From NCBI GenBank assembly GCA_001048675.1, contig CCKK01000020.1, positions 868,001 to 932,000 on the forward strand: a stretch of DNA of 64,000 nt, in the 5' to 3' direction. Positions 15,682 to 24,357 of this stretch are shown piece after piece (the stretch's first letter is position 1; each line of letters starts with the position of its first letter). The DNA comes from Vibrio diabolicus (lineage in GTDB: Bacteria; Pseudomonadota; Gammaproteobacteria; Enterobacterales; Vibrionaceae). The notes below the pieces were generated by a model that did not search any database, had not been told where the DNA came from, and saw nothing but the letters and a program-made list of their open reading frames with translations. A program made the position numbers and the translations under genes.

Positions 15682-15698
15682 CTTAAGAAACTCTTAAG
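15682..15698 (-). promoter_or_regulatory. PmrA/QseB-type box (CTTAAG-N5-CTTAAG)
   Basis: Two exact CTTAAG half sites with 5-bp spacing (11-bp period), 48-64 nt upstream of the first gene of the operon that encodes a PmrA/QseB-like regulator. An A/T-rich TATTTT -10 candidate lies downstream on the minus strand, so the box would sit near -35 as in known PmrA promoters. Weaker TTTAAG and ATTAAG copies lie further upstream. Confidence 0.68.
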
Positions 15699-15783
15699 GA
15701 ATGAAATTAAGTAGAAACTTTAAGAAAATACTGAGGAGCAGGGCTCAATATTGTTGTAACCCTTTTTACTACGGTGAATAAAA

Positions 15784-15816
15784 TTAGAGCCAACCGATGT
15801 GAACGGTTGGCTCTAA
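15784..15816 (-). terminator. Intrinsic terminator after proVWX
   Basis: TTAGAGCCAACCG pairs perfectly with CGGTTGGCTCTAA across a 7-nt loop, 35 nt downstream of the proX stop on the minus strand. The T tract is short but the stem is 13 bp. Confidence 0.78.
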
Positions 15817-15850
15817 AGTTAGGTGTCACGTATTTTAATGGTCGTGTCGG

Positions 15851-16859
15851 TTACATGGCTGCTTTTTTAGCTTCGTCTACCCATGCGTCGAACTTTTTCT
15901 GGTTCGCTTTGATCCAGCCATTAACATGAGACTCGATGTCTGCTGAGCTGTTCTTACCTTGGCTCATCATCATATTCTGCGCACTAACATCATTGATGTT
16001 TAGCTTGATGATTTCAAACAGCTTCGCTGCTGCTGGGTTCTTTTCAGTAAACTCTTTGTTCGCAACGATGCGCATAGAGTTCATCTCAAAGCCGTAGTTC
16101 TTACCGTTCTCTAGTGTGGTGTCGATGTCCTTACGCTCACCAGGAAGTGAAGAGAATGGCACTTCTAACCAGACAACATCTTTACCCGGAACTAAGACGC
16201 CACTTACCCAGTAAGGTGTCCAAGTGTAGTAAAGAATCGGATCGCCTTTTTTGTAACGAGAAATCGTGTCAGCGATAATCGCAGCGTAGTTACCTTGGTT
16301 GTGCGTTACTGTGTCACGAAGCTTGAACGCATCCAACTGATGCTCAACGACCATTTCACAACCCCAACCTGGGTTACAGCCTGTTAAGTCCGCTTTACCG
16401 TCACCGTTGGCATCGAAAAGCTTCGCCAGTTTTGGATCTTTTAATTGACCAATATTTGTGATGCCATATTTTTCAGCGGTTTTTTTATTCGATCAAGTAA
16501 CCTTGCGCAGCACCACTTACATATTGACCTTTGCGGAAAAACTTATCATCACCGCCAGACATCGTGTACTTATCGGCGTGAAGAGGGAACCAACCTACAG
16601 CTAAGAAAGTGGCGTCGCCTTTAGCAATAGAGGTATAGCCTACGTTGTAATCGACTTCTTTAGTCGGTTTTACATCGTAACCAAGCTCTTCAAGTGCACG
16701 GTTTACGATCAATGTTTGAAACGTTTCCTCTGCAACGGTTGATTGAACTGGCTGAACAGTCACACCTTCACCCGGTAGTTCGCTTGCCACACCATAAGTT
16801 GAAAATGCGATAGTACTTAGAGCTCCAACAGAGAGCGCTTTCTTCCATGAATTATTCAT
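15851..16859 (-). pseudogene. proX: proX, glycine betaine/proline betaine-binding protein, frameshifted as sequenced
   Basis: The periplasmic substrate-binding subunit of the ProU importer. It starts at 16859 with a signal peptide (KALSVGALSTIAFSTYGVAS) and overlaps proW by 8 nt. The frame hits TAA at 16485 after GYLIE; the rest continues in another frame from KKTAEKYGITNIG to the stop at 15851, giving about 335 residues, the normal ProX size. One extra base at 16480-16490 (GAAT plus seven A instead of GAT plus seven A on the coding strand) explains the break. The downstream half keeps CNPGWGCEM, TWTPYWVSG and the lysine-rich end, so decay is not evident. Either a recent inactivation or a sequencing error next to a homopolymer. 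Confidence 0.9.
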
Positions 16860-17943
16860 TGATGTTTCTCCTAAGTTTTAGATCGTCTTGGTTCGTCTTT
16901 GTTTTCAGTTTTAATAGGTATGAAACAGGACCTGTGTGATACCAGCGAAGCTTGGTGTTACCCGCATTAACCCCTAATACTTGGGTAATACGGTCTAATA
17001 AAATGGCAAGAATTACGATGCCTAAGCCACCGACGGCAGCAAGACCCATATCAAGTCGGCCGATACCACGAAGTACCATTTGGCCCAAGCCGCCAACCGC
17101 AATCATTGAAGCGATCACGACCATAGAAAGTGAAAGCATCAAGGTTTGGTTTACCCCTGCCATAATCGTTGGTAACGCCAATGGCAATTGGATGCGGTAA
17201 AGCATCTGTTTTTTGTTTGCCCCGAAAGAGTGGCCCGCTTCGATCAGCTCTTCAGGTACTTGCTGAATCCCTAAAATAGTCAGGCGCACAACGGGAGGCA
17301 GTGCGAAAATGATGGTTACTACAACGCCTGGAACGTTACCAATACCGAATAGCATAACGATTGGCACTAGATAAACGAACGCGGGGGTCGTTTGCATTGC
17401 ATCGAGTATTGGTCTAACAAATTTGGCTGCGGTTTGGCTTCTCGCCAACCATATCCCCATCGGTAGCCCGATAAGCAAACAGAAGAAGACGGCGGTTAAA
17501 ACCAGTGCGAGCGTTGTCATCGCCTGTGACCAAGCACCAATTAGGCCGATAAAAACAAGGGATACAAGCGTTGAAAAACCGAGTTTTACATTGGAAAACT
17601 GCCACGCCAGCAAAAATAAAATGAGTACCATGATAGGCGCAGGTGTGGACACCAAAGCAGTTTCAAACGAGGTAAGAATAAAGTCGATTGGAACTCGAAT
17701 TGCTTGGAAAACAGGGCGACCATGTTCCACCAACCAGTTCAATCCCGATTCCACCCAGCTATCAAGTGGTAGAACCGCATCTTGGAATGGGTTCATAATG
17801 TCGAATGGCGCTTGCTCTACAGTTTCTGAGCTTAACCAGTCATTACTTGGGGCAGCGTCAGCACCTGCACCTTGTGACCAAGGATCATCTTGTGCAGGAG
17901 CGGTATTCGACCAGGGATCATTGTTAGTTTGCTCTGAAGACAT
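16852..17943 (-). CDS. proW: Glycine betaine/proline betaine ABC transporter permease ProW
   Basis: The membrane subunit of the ProU osmoprotectant importer, 363 residues. A polar N-terminal extension rich in D, N and W (residues 1-60), as in other ProW proteins, precedes about seven hydrophobic helices. The ABC-permease EAA loop, EELIEAGHSFGANKKQMLYRIQLP, lies near residue 232. The gene starts 4 nt after the proV stop and overlaps proX by 8 nt, so translation is coupled. Confidence 0.95.
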   Translation of the reverse strand: MSSEQTNNDPWSNTAPAQDDPWSQGAGADAAPSNDWLSSETVEQAPFDIMNPFQDAVLPLDSWVESGLNWLVEHGRPVFQAIRVPIDFILTSFETALVSTPAPIMVLILFLLAWQFSNVKLGFSTLVSLVFIGLIGAWSQAMTTLALVLTAVFFCLLIGLPMGIWLARSQTAAKFVRPILDAMQTTPAFVYLVPIVMLFGIGNVPGVVVTIIFALPPVVRLTILGIQQVPEELIEAGHSFGANKKQMLYRIQLPLALPTIMAGVNQTLMLSLSMVVIASMIAVGGLGQMVLRGIGRLDMGLAAVGGLGIVILAILLDRITQVLGVNAGNTKLRWYHTGPVSYLLKLKTKTNQDDLKLRRNINE

Positions 17944-17947
17944 CGTG

Positions 17948-19135
17948 TTAATCCTTATCTAGTGTTTGTAGAAGACGTGATTTAGTCACGACACCAAAGT
18001 AAGTACCTTGCTCATCAACGACAGGCACGGCATAAGGAACGCCCGCAACTAGCCCCAAAATGTCATTGATTGACTGCTCTGGCTGAAGAGTGACTTCATC
18101 CGTCAATTGAGCACTGGCTAGAGAGCGGTTTTCTTTGTGAGCCAAACGTAGTGAGTCAAGAGACACGATGCCGGAATATCGGCTAGATTTATCGACGACA
18201 ATGCCGTAATCACGGTCATGATCCATCAGAATCTGCATCGCTGAGCCTGGGCCATCATTTTCCGATTTCTTAAAGACGGCGGCTGGCTTCTTGCGAGCGA
18301 TATCTTTTGCTGTCAAGACACTTGCGATGTTTACGCCGCGGAAAAACGCTTCGACATAATCATTTGCTGGGCTGTGCAATATTTCATCAGGTGTGCCAAC
18401 CTGAACAACCTCACCGTTTTGCATGATGGCGATACGATCACCAATACGCATTGCTTCGTCCAAATCATGAGATATGAAGACAATTGTGCGTTTGTCATCG
18501 TTTTGTAGACGAATAAGCTCATCCTGCATCTCAGAACGGATTAATGGGTCTAAAGCGGAAAACGCCTCGTCCATTAATAGAATGTCTGGGTCACAAGCCA
18601 ATGCCCTTGCTAGACCCACGCGCTGTTTCATACCACCGGATAACTCGTCAGGGAAAGATTCTGCATAAGGGTCTAAGCCAACTCTTTCCAAGGCGGAAAG
18701 GGCACTTTTCTGACGTTCATTAACATCAATGCCAGCAAGTTCTAAACCGAATGCAGCGTTTTCGATCACCGTCATGTGAGGCATAAGTGCGAAACTTTGA
18801 AACACCATTGAGATATTGTTGCGACGAACTTCTCGAAGTTCGTCTTCAGAGATATGGGCAATATCTTTCCCTTTTAGATAAACACTGCCTTTCGTTGGCT
18901 CAATGAGTCGGTTTAGGAGTCGAACGAGAGTAGATTTTCCCGAACCAGAAAGCCCCATGATCACGAAAATTTCACCTTCGTTAATGGTGAGAGATACATC
19001 GTTTACGCCGACTGTTAAACCTGTCTGTTCAAAAATACCGTCCTTATCGATACCTTTTTCGATAAGCGAGAAGGCTCTTTCTGGGTCTTCTCCAAACACT
19101 TTATACAGTCCCTCAACTTCCAGTATGGGATCCAT
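17948..19135 (-). CDS. proV: Glycine betaine/proline betaine ABC transporter ATPase ProV
   Basis: The ATP-hydrolysing subunit of ProU, 395 residues. Walker A GLSGSGKST is at residues 61-69, the Q loop is VFQSFALMPH, the signature LSGGMKQR lies near 165 and Walker B reads ILLMDEAFSALD. Two C-terminal CBS motifs (about residues 275-395) are the ionic-strength sensor in relatives such as OpuA. First gene of proVWX. Two TTAGA-N2-TCTAA palindromes lie 280-315 bp upstream (19416-19450) and likely mark osmotic control shared with the ectoine operon. Confidence 0.96.
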   Translation of the reverse strand: MDPILEVEGLYKVFGEDPERAFSLIEKGIDKDGIFEQTGLTVGVNDVSLTINEGEIFVIMGLSGSGKSTLVRLLNRLIEPTKGSVYLKGKDIAHISEDELREVRRNNISMVFQSFALMPHMTVIENAAFGLELAGIDVNERQKSALSALERVGLDPYAESFPDELSGGMKQRVGLARALACDPDILLMDEAFSALDPLIRSEMQDELIRLQNDDKRTIVFISHDLDEAMRIGDRIAIMQNGEVVQVGTPDEILHSPANDYVEAFFRGVNIASVLTAKDIARKKPAAVFKKSENDGPGSAMQILMDHDRDYGIVVDKSSRYSGIVSLDSLRLAHKENRSLASAQLTDEVTLQPEQSINDILGLVAGVPYAVPVVDEQGTYFGVVTKSRLLQTLDKD

Positions 19136-19415
19136 GTTATCTGTCCTTTTTTGTGTGTTTATAACTGTTTAACGATTTGTACTCTAATTAATTTTAGTTC
19201 AACTTTCAACGAATGGAGTTCGGTTAATTGGGTTTTATGTGCATACAATGAACAATTAAGTAGGTGTGGCTAAATGGTGTTTTTATTAATTAAAATAGAT
19301 ACTTACGGTTGGTCTTGTCTTTGCATAACTTTTCCATGACATTGGTTTGAATTTATTTTGAAGTTTTTAGTACATTTTAACTCAGCCCATCTGCATAGCT
19401 ATAAGGAGAAATAGA

Positions 19416-19427
19416 TTAGAGGTCTAT
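19416..19427. promoter_or_regulatory. Operator candidate 1, TTAGA-GG-TCTAT
   Basis: A near-palindrome of the TTAGA-N2-TCTAA type, 23 bp (centre to centre) from the perfect copy at 19439. The same half site with the same 2-bp spacing occurs twice before ectA. Confidence 0.55.
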
Positions 19428-19438
19428 ATTTAAAAACA

Positions 19439-19450
19439 TTAGAGCTCTAA
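19439..19450. promoter_or_regulatory. Operator candidate 2, TTAGA-GC-TCTAA (perfect palindrome)
   Basis: A perfect 12-bp palindrome, extended by one A/T pair on each side to 14 bp. The size and symmetry suit a MarR-type dimer; CosR, the compatible-solute MarR regulator of Vibrio, is the obvious candidate but is not encoded in this window. Confidence 0.58.
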
Positions 19451-19573
19451 TTTTTGGTTGGAGTTTTATTCTGCGAACTAGGTTAGGTGTTGTTATTCTT
19501 AGATTTATTCATTGATTGATTTCAATCTTGGTGATATTTATCGCTGTAGTTTAGGCAACGTATGGAATAAAAG

Positions 19574-21454
19574 ATGGAAGCCGAACAGTTAGAAGTGCTC
19601 AACTTCATTAGCCAGTACCCACCTTTCGATGATCTACCCGAAGAGCAGTTAAAAAAGATCGCTCTAAATGCCGAGGTTGCATACTTTCGGCAAGGCACAG
19701 AGATACTCAATTTTGGAGACACGATCCGCGACTTATATATGGTGAGAAGCGGCGCTGTGGAGATCTACCGACGTAAAGGCGAACTCTATAACAGGATTGA
19801 CGCTGGTGGACTGTTTGGACAGATGGGGTTGTTAATGAACAACCGTGTGCGTATGCCTGCCAAAGCGATAGAAGACACCTTGGTTTACTGTATTCCGGAG
19901 GATATTTTCAACGAGCTTTGTGATGAGTTTGAAAACTTTGCTGACTATATGGAACTGGAAGACAGCGCGCGCTTGCGAAGCGCAATATCCAGCCGCTCAG
20001 AAAGTAATGACTTTACCACTGCCAAAGCACGTAAGATCTTAGCGAGAGATCCGGTAACGTTGGAGGCGACGGCATCGATTCAAGAAGCCGCGATACTGAT
20101 GGCGGAGGAAAATGTCACCTCTTTGCTTATTGTTCGCCCAGCAGAAGAACTCACAGAAGAAGACGATGAACAACTACTTGGAATATTGACTGATCGCGAT
20201 CTATGTATTCGCGTATTAGCTCAGGGCATTGATACCAATATCCCAGTGAGTGAGGTCATGAGTTATGACGTGGTGTCTCTGGATTACAACGCTTATGTCT
20301 TTGAAGCCATGTTAACCATGTTGCGCTACAACGTGCACCATCTCCCAATTTTAAAAGATAAAAAGCCGATAGGAATTATTGGCATGACGGATATTGTCCG
20401 TTATGAATCTCAAAACAGCTTGCTGCTCGTTAGCTCTATCTTCCAACAAACCAGCGTTGAAGATCTCAAGCAAGTTTCTGAACAAGTGAAAGACTGTTTT
20501 GTGCGAATGGTGAATGAAGATGCCAACGCTCATATGATTGGTCGAGCCATGTCGGTCATTGGTAGTAGCTTTAAACAGCGTTTGGCTGAATTAGCAGAGC
20601 AAGAGCTTGGCCCTGCGCCAATTCCGTATTGTTTGGTCGCTATGGGATCGATGGCCAGGGATGAGCAGTTAATTGTAACGGACCAAGACAACGCCCTTAT
20701 TCTCGACAACAGTTATGATGTTGAGATGCACGGGGAGTACTTTGAAAAGTTTGCCAAATTTGTTTGTGATGGTTTAGCAGCATGCGGCTATGCTTACTGT
20801 ACTGGCGACATTATGGCAACCAATCCAGAGTGGCGAAAAACCCGAGCGGAGTGGGAGGAGTGCTTTGGCAACTGGATAGATAACCCAACTCCTGAAAGGT
20901 TGTTAAACAGTAATATCTTTTTTGATTTATTAGGTGTTCATGGGCGAGTGAAGTGGGCGGAACAATTAAGCAGCTTTATTGTTAGGCGCGCGAAAAGAAA
21001 CAACCGCTTCCTTGCATGTATGGCTTACAACGCGATACGTCGTACACCGCCATTGGGCTTCTTCAAAGATTTTGTTATGGAAAAAGATGGTCGTCACCGC
21101 AATTCTATTAATTTGAAAAGAAGAGGTACTGCGCCATTGGCAGATTTGATTCGAGTACATTCATTGGCAATTGGTTCCCGTTCGCAAAACTCGTTTGACC
21201 GTTTAGACGATATCAATGATGCGGGCATTTTACCTAAAGGTCGAGGAATGGACTTGAGGGATGCAATGGAATTGATCTACATGGTTCGAATTCGTCATCA
21301 AGCACTCGATATCGAAAATGGAGATGAACCAGATAACAACATTGAGCCAGAGAACATGTCAGAGTTTGAGCGCCGAAACTTAAAAGCTGCTTTCCAAATC
21401 CTTAGTAATGCACAGAACTTCATCAAGTTCCGATACCAGAGAAGTAGCAAATAA
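19574..21454 (+). CDS. cNMP-binding / CBS-pair / DUF294 nucleotidyltransferase-like protein
   Basis: A 626-residue soluble protein. Domains in order: a cyclic-nucleotide-binding-like beta barrel (about 20-135, with GDTIRDLYMVRSGAVEIYR and the GGLFGQMGLL box), a CBS pair (about 155-285, with LGILTDRDLCIRVLAQGID and IGIIGMTDIVRYESQN), a DUF294 putative nucleotidyltransferase domain (about 300-440, with AMGSMARDEQLIVTDQDNALI, which resembles the G-S-x-R-x-E/D-x(n)-D-x-D nucleotidyltransferase pattern), and a helical DUF294 C-terminal domain. It may sense a nucleotide and modify a partner, like GlnD-type enzymes. The stop codon overlaps the exonuclease start (TAATG). Divergent from proVWX; the adjacent BCCT and ectoine genes hint at an osmotic role, unproven. 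Confidence 0.88.
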   Translation: MEAEQLEVLNFISQYPPFDDLPEEQLKKIALNAEVAYFRQGTEILNFGDTIRDLYMVRSGAVEIYRRKGELYNRIDAGGLFGQMGLLMNNRVRMPAKAIEDTLVYCIPEDIFNELCDEFENFADYMELEDSARLRSAISSRSESNDFTTAKARKILARDPVTLEATASIQEAAILMAEENVTSLLIVRPAEELTEEDDEQLLGILTDRDLCIRVLAQGIDTNIPVSEVMSYDVVSLDYNAYVFEAMLTMLRYNVHHLPILKDKKPIGIIGMTDIVRYESQNSLLLVSSIFQQTSVEDLKQVSEQVKDCFVRMVNEDANAHMIGRAMSVIGSSFKQRLAELAEQELGPAPIPYCLVAMGSMARDEQLIVTDQDNALILDNSYDVEMHGEYFEKFAKFVCDGLAACGYAYCTGDIMATNPEWRKTRAEWEECFGNWIDNPTPERLLNSNIFFDLLGVHGRVKWAEQLSSFIVRRAKRNNRFLACMAYNAIRRTPPLGFFKDFVMEKDGRHRNSINLKRRGTAPLADLIRVHSLAIGSRSQNSFDRLDDINDAGILPKGRGMDLRDAMELIYMVRIRHQALDIENGDEPDNNIEPENMSEFERRNLKAAFQILSNAQNFIKFRYQRSSK

Positions 21455-22200
21455 TGTGGTTCTCAAAAAATGCAGCAAAAGATCAGCCGTTGTTGGATAC
21501 GTCTCGGGCGCCAGAGTGGTCAACGTTATTCAAACAGCTCGCGAAAGAAGCAAGAGACGAGAGGCTCAAACGTTATTACTCGACACCGATGGTTAATGGG
21601 GAAACACCAATTGAGGAAGTGCCATTTGTCTCGGTAGATTTTGAAACGACAGGTTTGAATGCGGAAGAGGATGCAATTCTCACGATTGGACTTGTGCCGT
21701 TTACCATTGATCGTGTTCAATGTAGTGGCTCTGCGCATTGGGTTGTTAACCCTAATCGTGAGTTAAACGAAGAGTCAGTTGTGATTCATGGCATCACTGA
21801 TTCTGAAGTCAAAAACGCGCCCCAACTAACCCACATTTTAGGGGAAATATTGGATGCGCTGTCAGGCAAAGTTGTGCTTGTTCATTATAAAAATATCGAA
21901 AGGCAGTTTTTTAATAACGCGTTGCTAAATAGCATTGGGGAGGGGATACAGTTTCCCGTTGTCGATACGCTAGACATTGAACACGCGATACAGCGCCGTG
22001 AATGCAGTGGCCTATTCAATAAGTTAAAAGGTAAGAAGCCAGGCTCTGTCAGGCTGGGGCATGCTCGTGAAAGGTATCGCCTTCCTGCTTATCAACCTCA
22101 TCATGCTTTGACCGATGCGCTGGCAACTGCTGAACTGTTTCAAGCACAGTTGCAATATCATTTTAATCGAAGCATGCCAATCTCTTCGATTTGGCAATAA
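21454..22200 (+). CDS. DEDDh-type 3'-5' exonuclease
   Basis: A 248-residue protein with an exonuclease domain of the DnaQ/PolC epsilon type. Exo I is VSVDFETTGLN (D62, E64) and Exo III is HHALTDALATAE (H217, D221). Exo II, usually HNAxFD, reads VHYKNIERQF here, with Glu or Arg where the Asp is expected, so activity may be altered. An extra N-terminal segment of 50 residues precedes the domain. It overlaps the cNMP/CBS/DUF294 gene by one base, so the two are translationally coupled; this pairing suggests a joint role in nucleotide or RNA metabolism rather than DNA replication. Confidence 0.87.
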   Translation: MWFSKNAAKDQPLLDTSRAPEWSTLFKQLAKEARDERLKRYYSTPMVNGETPIEEVPFVSVDFETTGLNAEEDAILTIGLVPFTIDRVQCSGSAHWVVNPNRELNEESVVIHGITDSEVKNAPQLTHILGEILDALSGKVVLVHYKNIERQFFNNALLNSIGEGIQFPVVDTLDIEHAIQRRECSGLFNKLKGKKPGSVRLGHARERYRLPAYQPHHALTDALATAELFQAQLQYHFNRSMPISSIWQ

Positions 22201-22391
22201 GCGTTGTTTATGATGAAGACAATAAAATGCAATGAAAGGTAGGGGGCTTTGCGATTATGATGGCGGACTGAGTAACCGCTTATAAGAACTATGTTTTTTG
22301 AACATGTGCTTGGTAGTGATGGGAGGCTTCATCACTCAAACTCCGACGAAAGTAATTTAAATTTGGTCACGTATTTTTAAGGAGATTATCC

Positions 22392-24053
22392 GTGAGCACC
22401 GATAATAACGGTGGCATTCAACGCCCCGATGGAAAGGTAAACGCGATAGACACTGACTATCAAATTGGTCAGGATAACGTCGCGTTAAAAGTAGGCCCGT
22501 TTGGCCTTGATATTCATAACCGTGTTTTTGCAATTTCTGGTTTAGCAATCATCCTATTTGTTGTAGTAACACTATTATTTCGAGAACAGGTAGAGCCGTT
22601 TTTCGCAGATCTAAGAGCGGGTTTGTTACACCATTTGGATTGGTTCTTTCTCGCATCTGGTAATATTTTTGTCATTGTCTGTGTTGGGTTGATTTTTACA
22701 CCGCTAGGTCGGGTACGAATCGGCGGTACAGAAGCGACGCCAGATTATTCCTATGCGGGTTGGCTGGCAATGCTCTTTGCAGCAGGTATGGGTATCGGTC
22801 TGGTGTTCTTTGGTGTATCAGAACCTATGTCTCATTTTAGTTCTGCTATTGGTGGCGTGAACGTTGAGAACGGTGTTCGTACTGACTGGGCCCCTCTAGG
22901 TGGTGCAGAAGGCGATGCAAGTGCTGCATCTGCACTAGGCATGGCGGCGACGATTTACCACTGGGCGCTTCATCCGTGGTCAATCTATGCGCTATTGGCT
23001 CTTGGTTTGGCGATTTTCTCGTTTAACAAAGGTTTACCACTTACCATGCGATCCATTTTTTACCCACTGTTTGGTGAGCGTGTATGGGGTTGGACTGGTC
23101 ACATTATCGACATTCTTGCTGTTGTAGCGACAGTTTTTGGTCTGGCAACGTCTCTAGGTTACGGTGCGTCTCAAGCCGCAACGGGTTTGAACTTCCTATT
23201 TGATGTTCCAATGACGAATACTACGCAGGTACTATTGATTATTGGCATCACCGCACTCGCTTTAATCTCAGTTGTTGCGGGACTAGACAAAGGCGTGAAA
23301 ATCTTATCTGAGATCAACATGGGTCTCGCTGCGCTTTTACTGCTTTTCGTTATTGTTGTCGGCCCGACGATCGCGATTTTAACGGGCTTCTTCGAAAATA
23401 TAGTGTCATATGTGGCTAATATTCCTGCCCTATCAATGCCATTTGGACGAGAAGACGTAAACTATTCTCAAGGTTGGACAGCATTCTACTGGGCTTGGTG
23501 GATTTCTTGGTCACCATTTGTCGGTATGTTCATTGCGCGTGTATCTCGTGGTCGTTCCGTTCGTGAGTTCATTATTTGCGTTATCCTTATCCCTTCTTCT
23601 GTTTGTGTGTTATGGATGACCGCTTTTGGTGGTAACGCTATAAGCCAATACGTGAGCGATGGTTATGAAGCCGTGTTCAACGCGGAATTACCGTTAAAAC
23701 TATTTGCCATGTTAGATGTGATGCCGCTAGCTGAAATTACATCTTTCGTCGGTATTATTTTGGTGGTGGTATTCTTCATTACCTCTTCAGACTCTGGTTC
23801 ACTGGTTATTGATACTATTGCTGCGGGCGGTAAGGTCGATGCGCCAACGCCTCAACGCGTGTTCTGGTGTACGTTTGAAGGCTTAGTTGCGATTGCATTG
23901 ATGCTTGGTGGTGGCCTAGCGGCAGCTCAAGCAATGGCCGTGACCACAGGCCTACCATTTACGATTGTTCTGCTTGTTGCAACGGTTTCTCTAGTAAAAG
24001 GCTTGATGGATGAACCTCGTCCAAAAGCGGTTTCTAAGAAGAAATCGAAATAA
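22392..24053 (+). CDS. BCCT family betaine/choline/carnitine transporter
   Basis: A 553-residue Na+-coupled importer of quaternary amines with about twelve transmembrane helices. The glycine-rich stretch AAGMGIGLVFFGVSEPMSHF (near residue 130) and the aromatic box FYWAWWISWSPFVGMFIARVSRG are family hallmarks. The GTG/SD context (AAGGAG, 9 nt upstream) supports the start. Position between proVWX and ectABC matches the BCCT gene of V. parahaemolyticus that lies beside the ectoine operon. No TTAGA-N2-TCTAA operator was found in its 190-bp promoter region. A strong terminator follows. Confidence 0.94.
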   Translation: MSTDNNGGIQRPDGKVNAIDTDYQIGQDNVALKVGPFGLDIHNRVFAISGLAIILFVVVTLLFREQVEPFFADLRAGLLHHLDWFFLASGNIFVIVCVGLIFTPLGRVRIGGTEATPDYSYAGWLAMLFAAGMGIGLVFFGVSEPMSHFSSAIGGVNVENGVRTDWAPLGGAEGDASAASALGMAATIYHWALHPWSIYALLALGLAIFSFNKGLPLTMRSIFYPLFGERVWGWTGHIIDILAVVATVFGLATSLGYGASQAATGLNFLFDVPMTNTTQVLLIIGITALALISVVAGLDKGVKILSEINMGLAALLLLFVIVVGPTIAILTGFFENIVSYVANIPALSMPFGREDVNYSQGWTAFYWAWWISWSPFVGMFIARVSRGRSVREFIICVILIPSSVCVLWMTAFGGNAISQYVSDGYEAVFNAELPLKLFAMLDVMPLAEITSFVGIILVVVFFITSSDSGSLVIDTIAAGGKVDAPTPQRVFWCTFEGLVAIALMLGGGLAAAQAMAVTTGLPFTIVLLVATVSLVKGLMDEPRPKAVSKKKSK

Positions 24054-24080
24054 CCAACATCAGCAGTTAAATATTTGAAT

Positions 24081-24114
24081 AAAGCGGCATGCGAAAGCAT
24101 GCCGCTTTTTTTTT
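24081..24114 (+). terminator. Intrinsic terminator after the BCCT gene
   Basis: AAAGCGGCATGC / GCATGCCGCTTT with a GAAA tetraloop, followed by a run of T. Confidence 0.95.
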
Positions 24115-24209
24115 GATTTTTTGAATTTTTTGCTGAGAAATGAAGACCATGGAGGACTGTTTTTTCTGTTCGTTTTTTATACTTATTCTTTAAGTGATTT
24201 TTTAATAAA

Positions 24210-24221
24210 TTAGACCTCGAA
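24210..24221. promoter_or_regulatory. Operator candidate, TTAGA-CC-TCGAA, ectoine promoter
   Basis: One of two copies of an 11-bp direct repeat (AATTAGACCTC) before ectA, matching the TTAGA-N2-TCTAA pattern at 10 of 12 positions counting the spacer as free. Confidence 0.5.
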
Positions 24222-24253
24222 CTATTTTAAGATTTGGTTAAATGGTTCGTTTG

Positions 24254-24269
24254 TGTGATATATATCACA
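24254..24269. promoter_or_regulatory. CRP (cAMP receptor protein) site, TGTGA-N6-TCACA
   Basis: Both half sites are the exact consensus, and the 6-bp spacer is itself palindromic (TATATA). The centre is about 96 bp upstream of the ectA ATG and lies between the two TTAGA operators. Confidence 0.72.
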
Positions 24270-24341
24270 AAAATATCGATAAAAAGGCGGATTATTTGAT
24301 TTTTAGTCGCGAGGAATGCCCATAATAAAAAGGAAATTTAA

Positions 24342-24353
24342 TTAGACCTCAAA
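24342..24353. promoter_or_regulatory. Operator candidate, TTAGA-CC-TCAAA, at the ectA ribosome site
   Basis: The second copy of the repeat, 132 bp from the first (centre to centre). It ends inside the AAAGGA sequence before ectA, so a bound repressor here could block transcription start or early elongation. Confidence 0.5.
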
Positions 24354-24357
24354 GGAT

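Larger units (their letters stand above)
19136..19573. other. Divergent intergenic region between proVWX and the cNMP/CBS/DUF294 gene
   Basis: No gene is seen in these 438 A+T-rich bases. The only strong elements are two palindromic operators at 19416-19427 and 19439-19450. Since the region drives proVWX on one strand and the gene at 19574 on the other, both could be regulated from here. Confidence 0.6.

Noticed and set aside
16480..16490. Programmed frameshift in proX at an A-run
   Set aside because: The TAA stop comes before the seven-A run, and a P-site GAA codon has no good +1 re-pairing, so a programmed event is unlikely; a single-base insertion explains it better.
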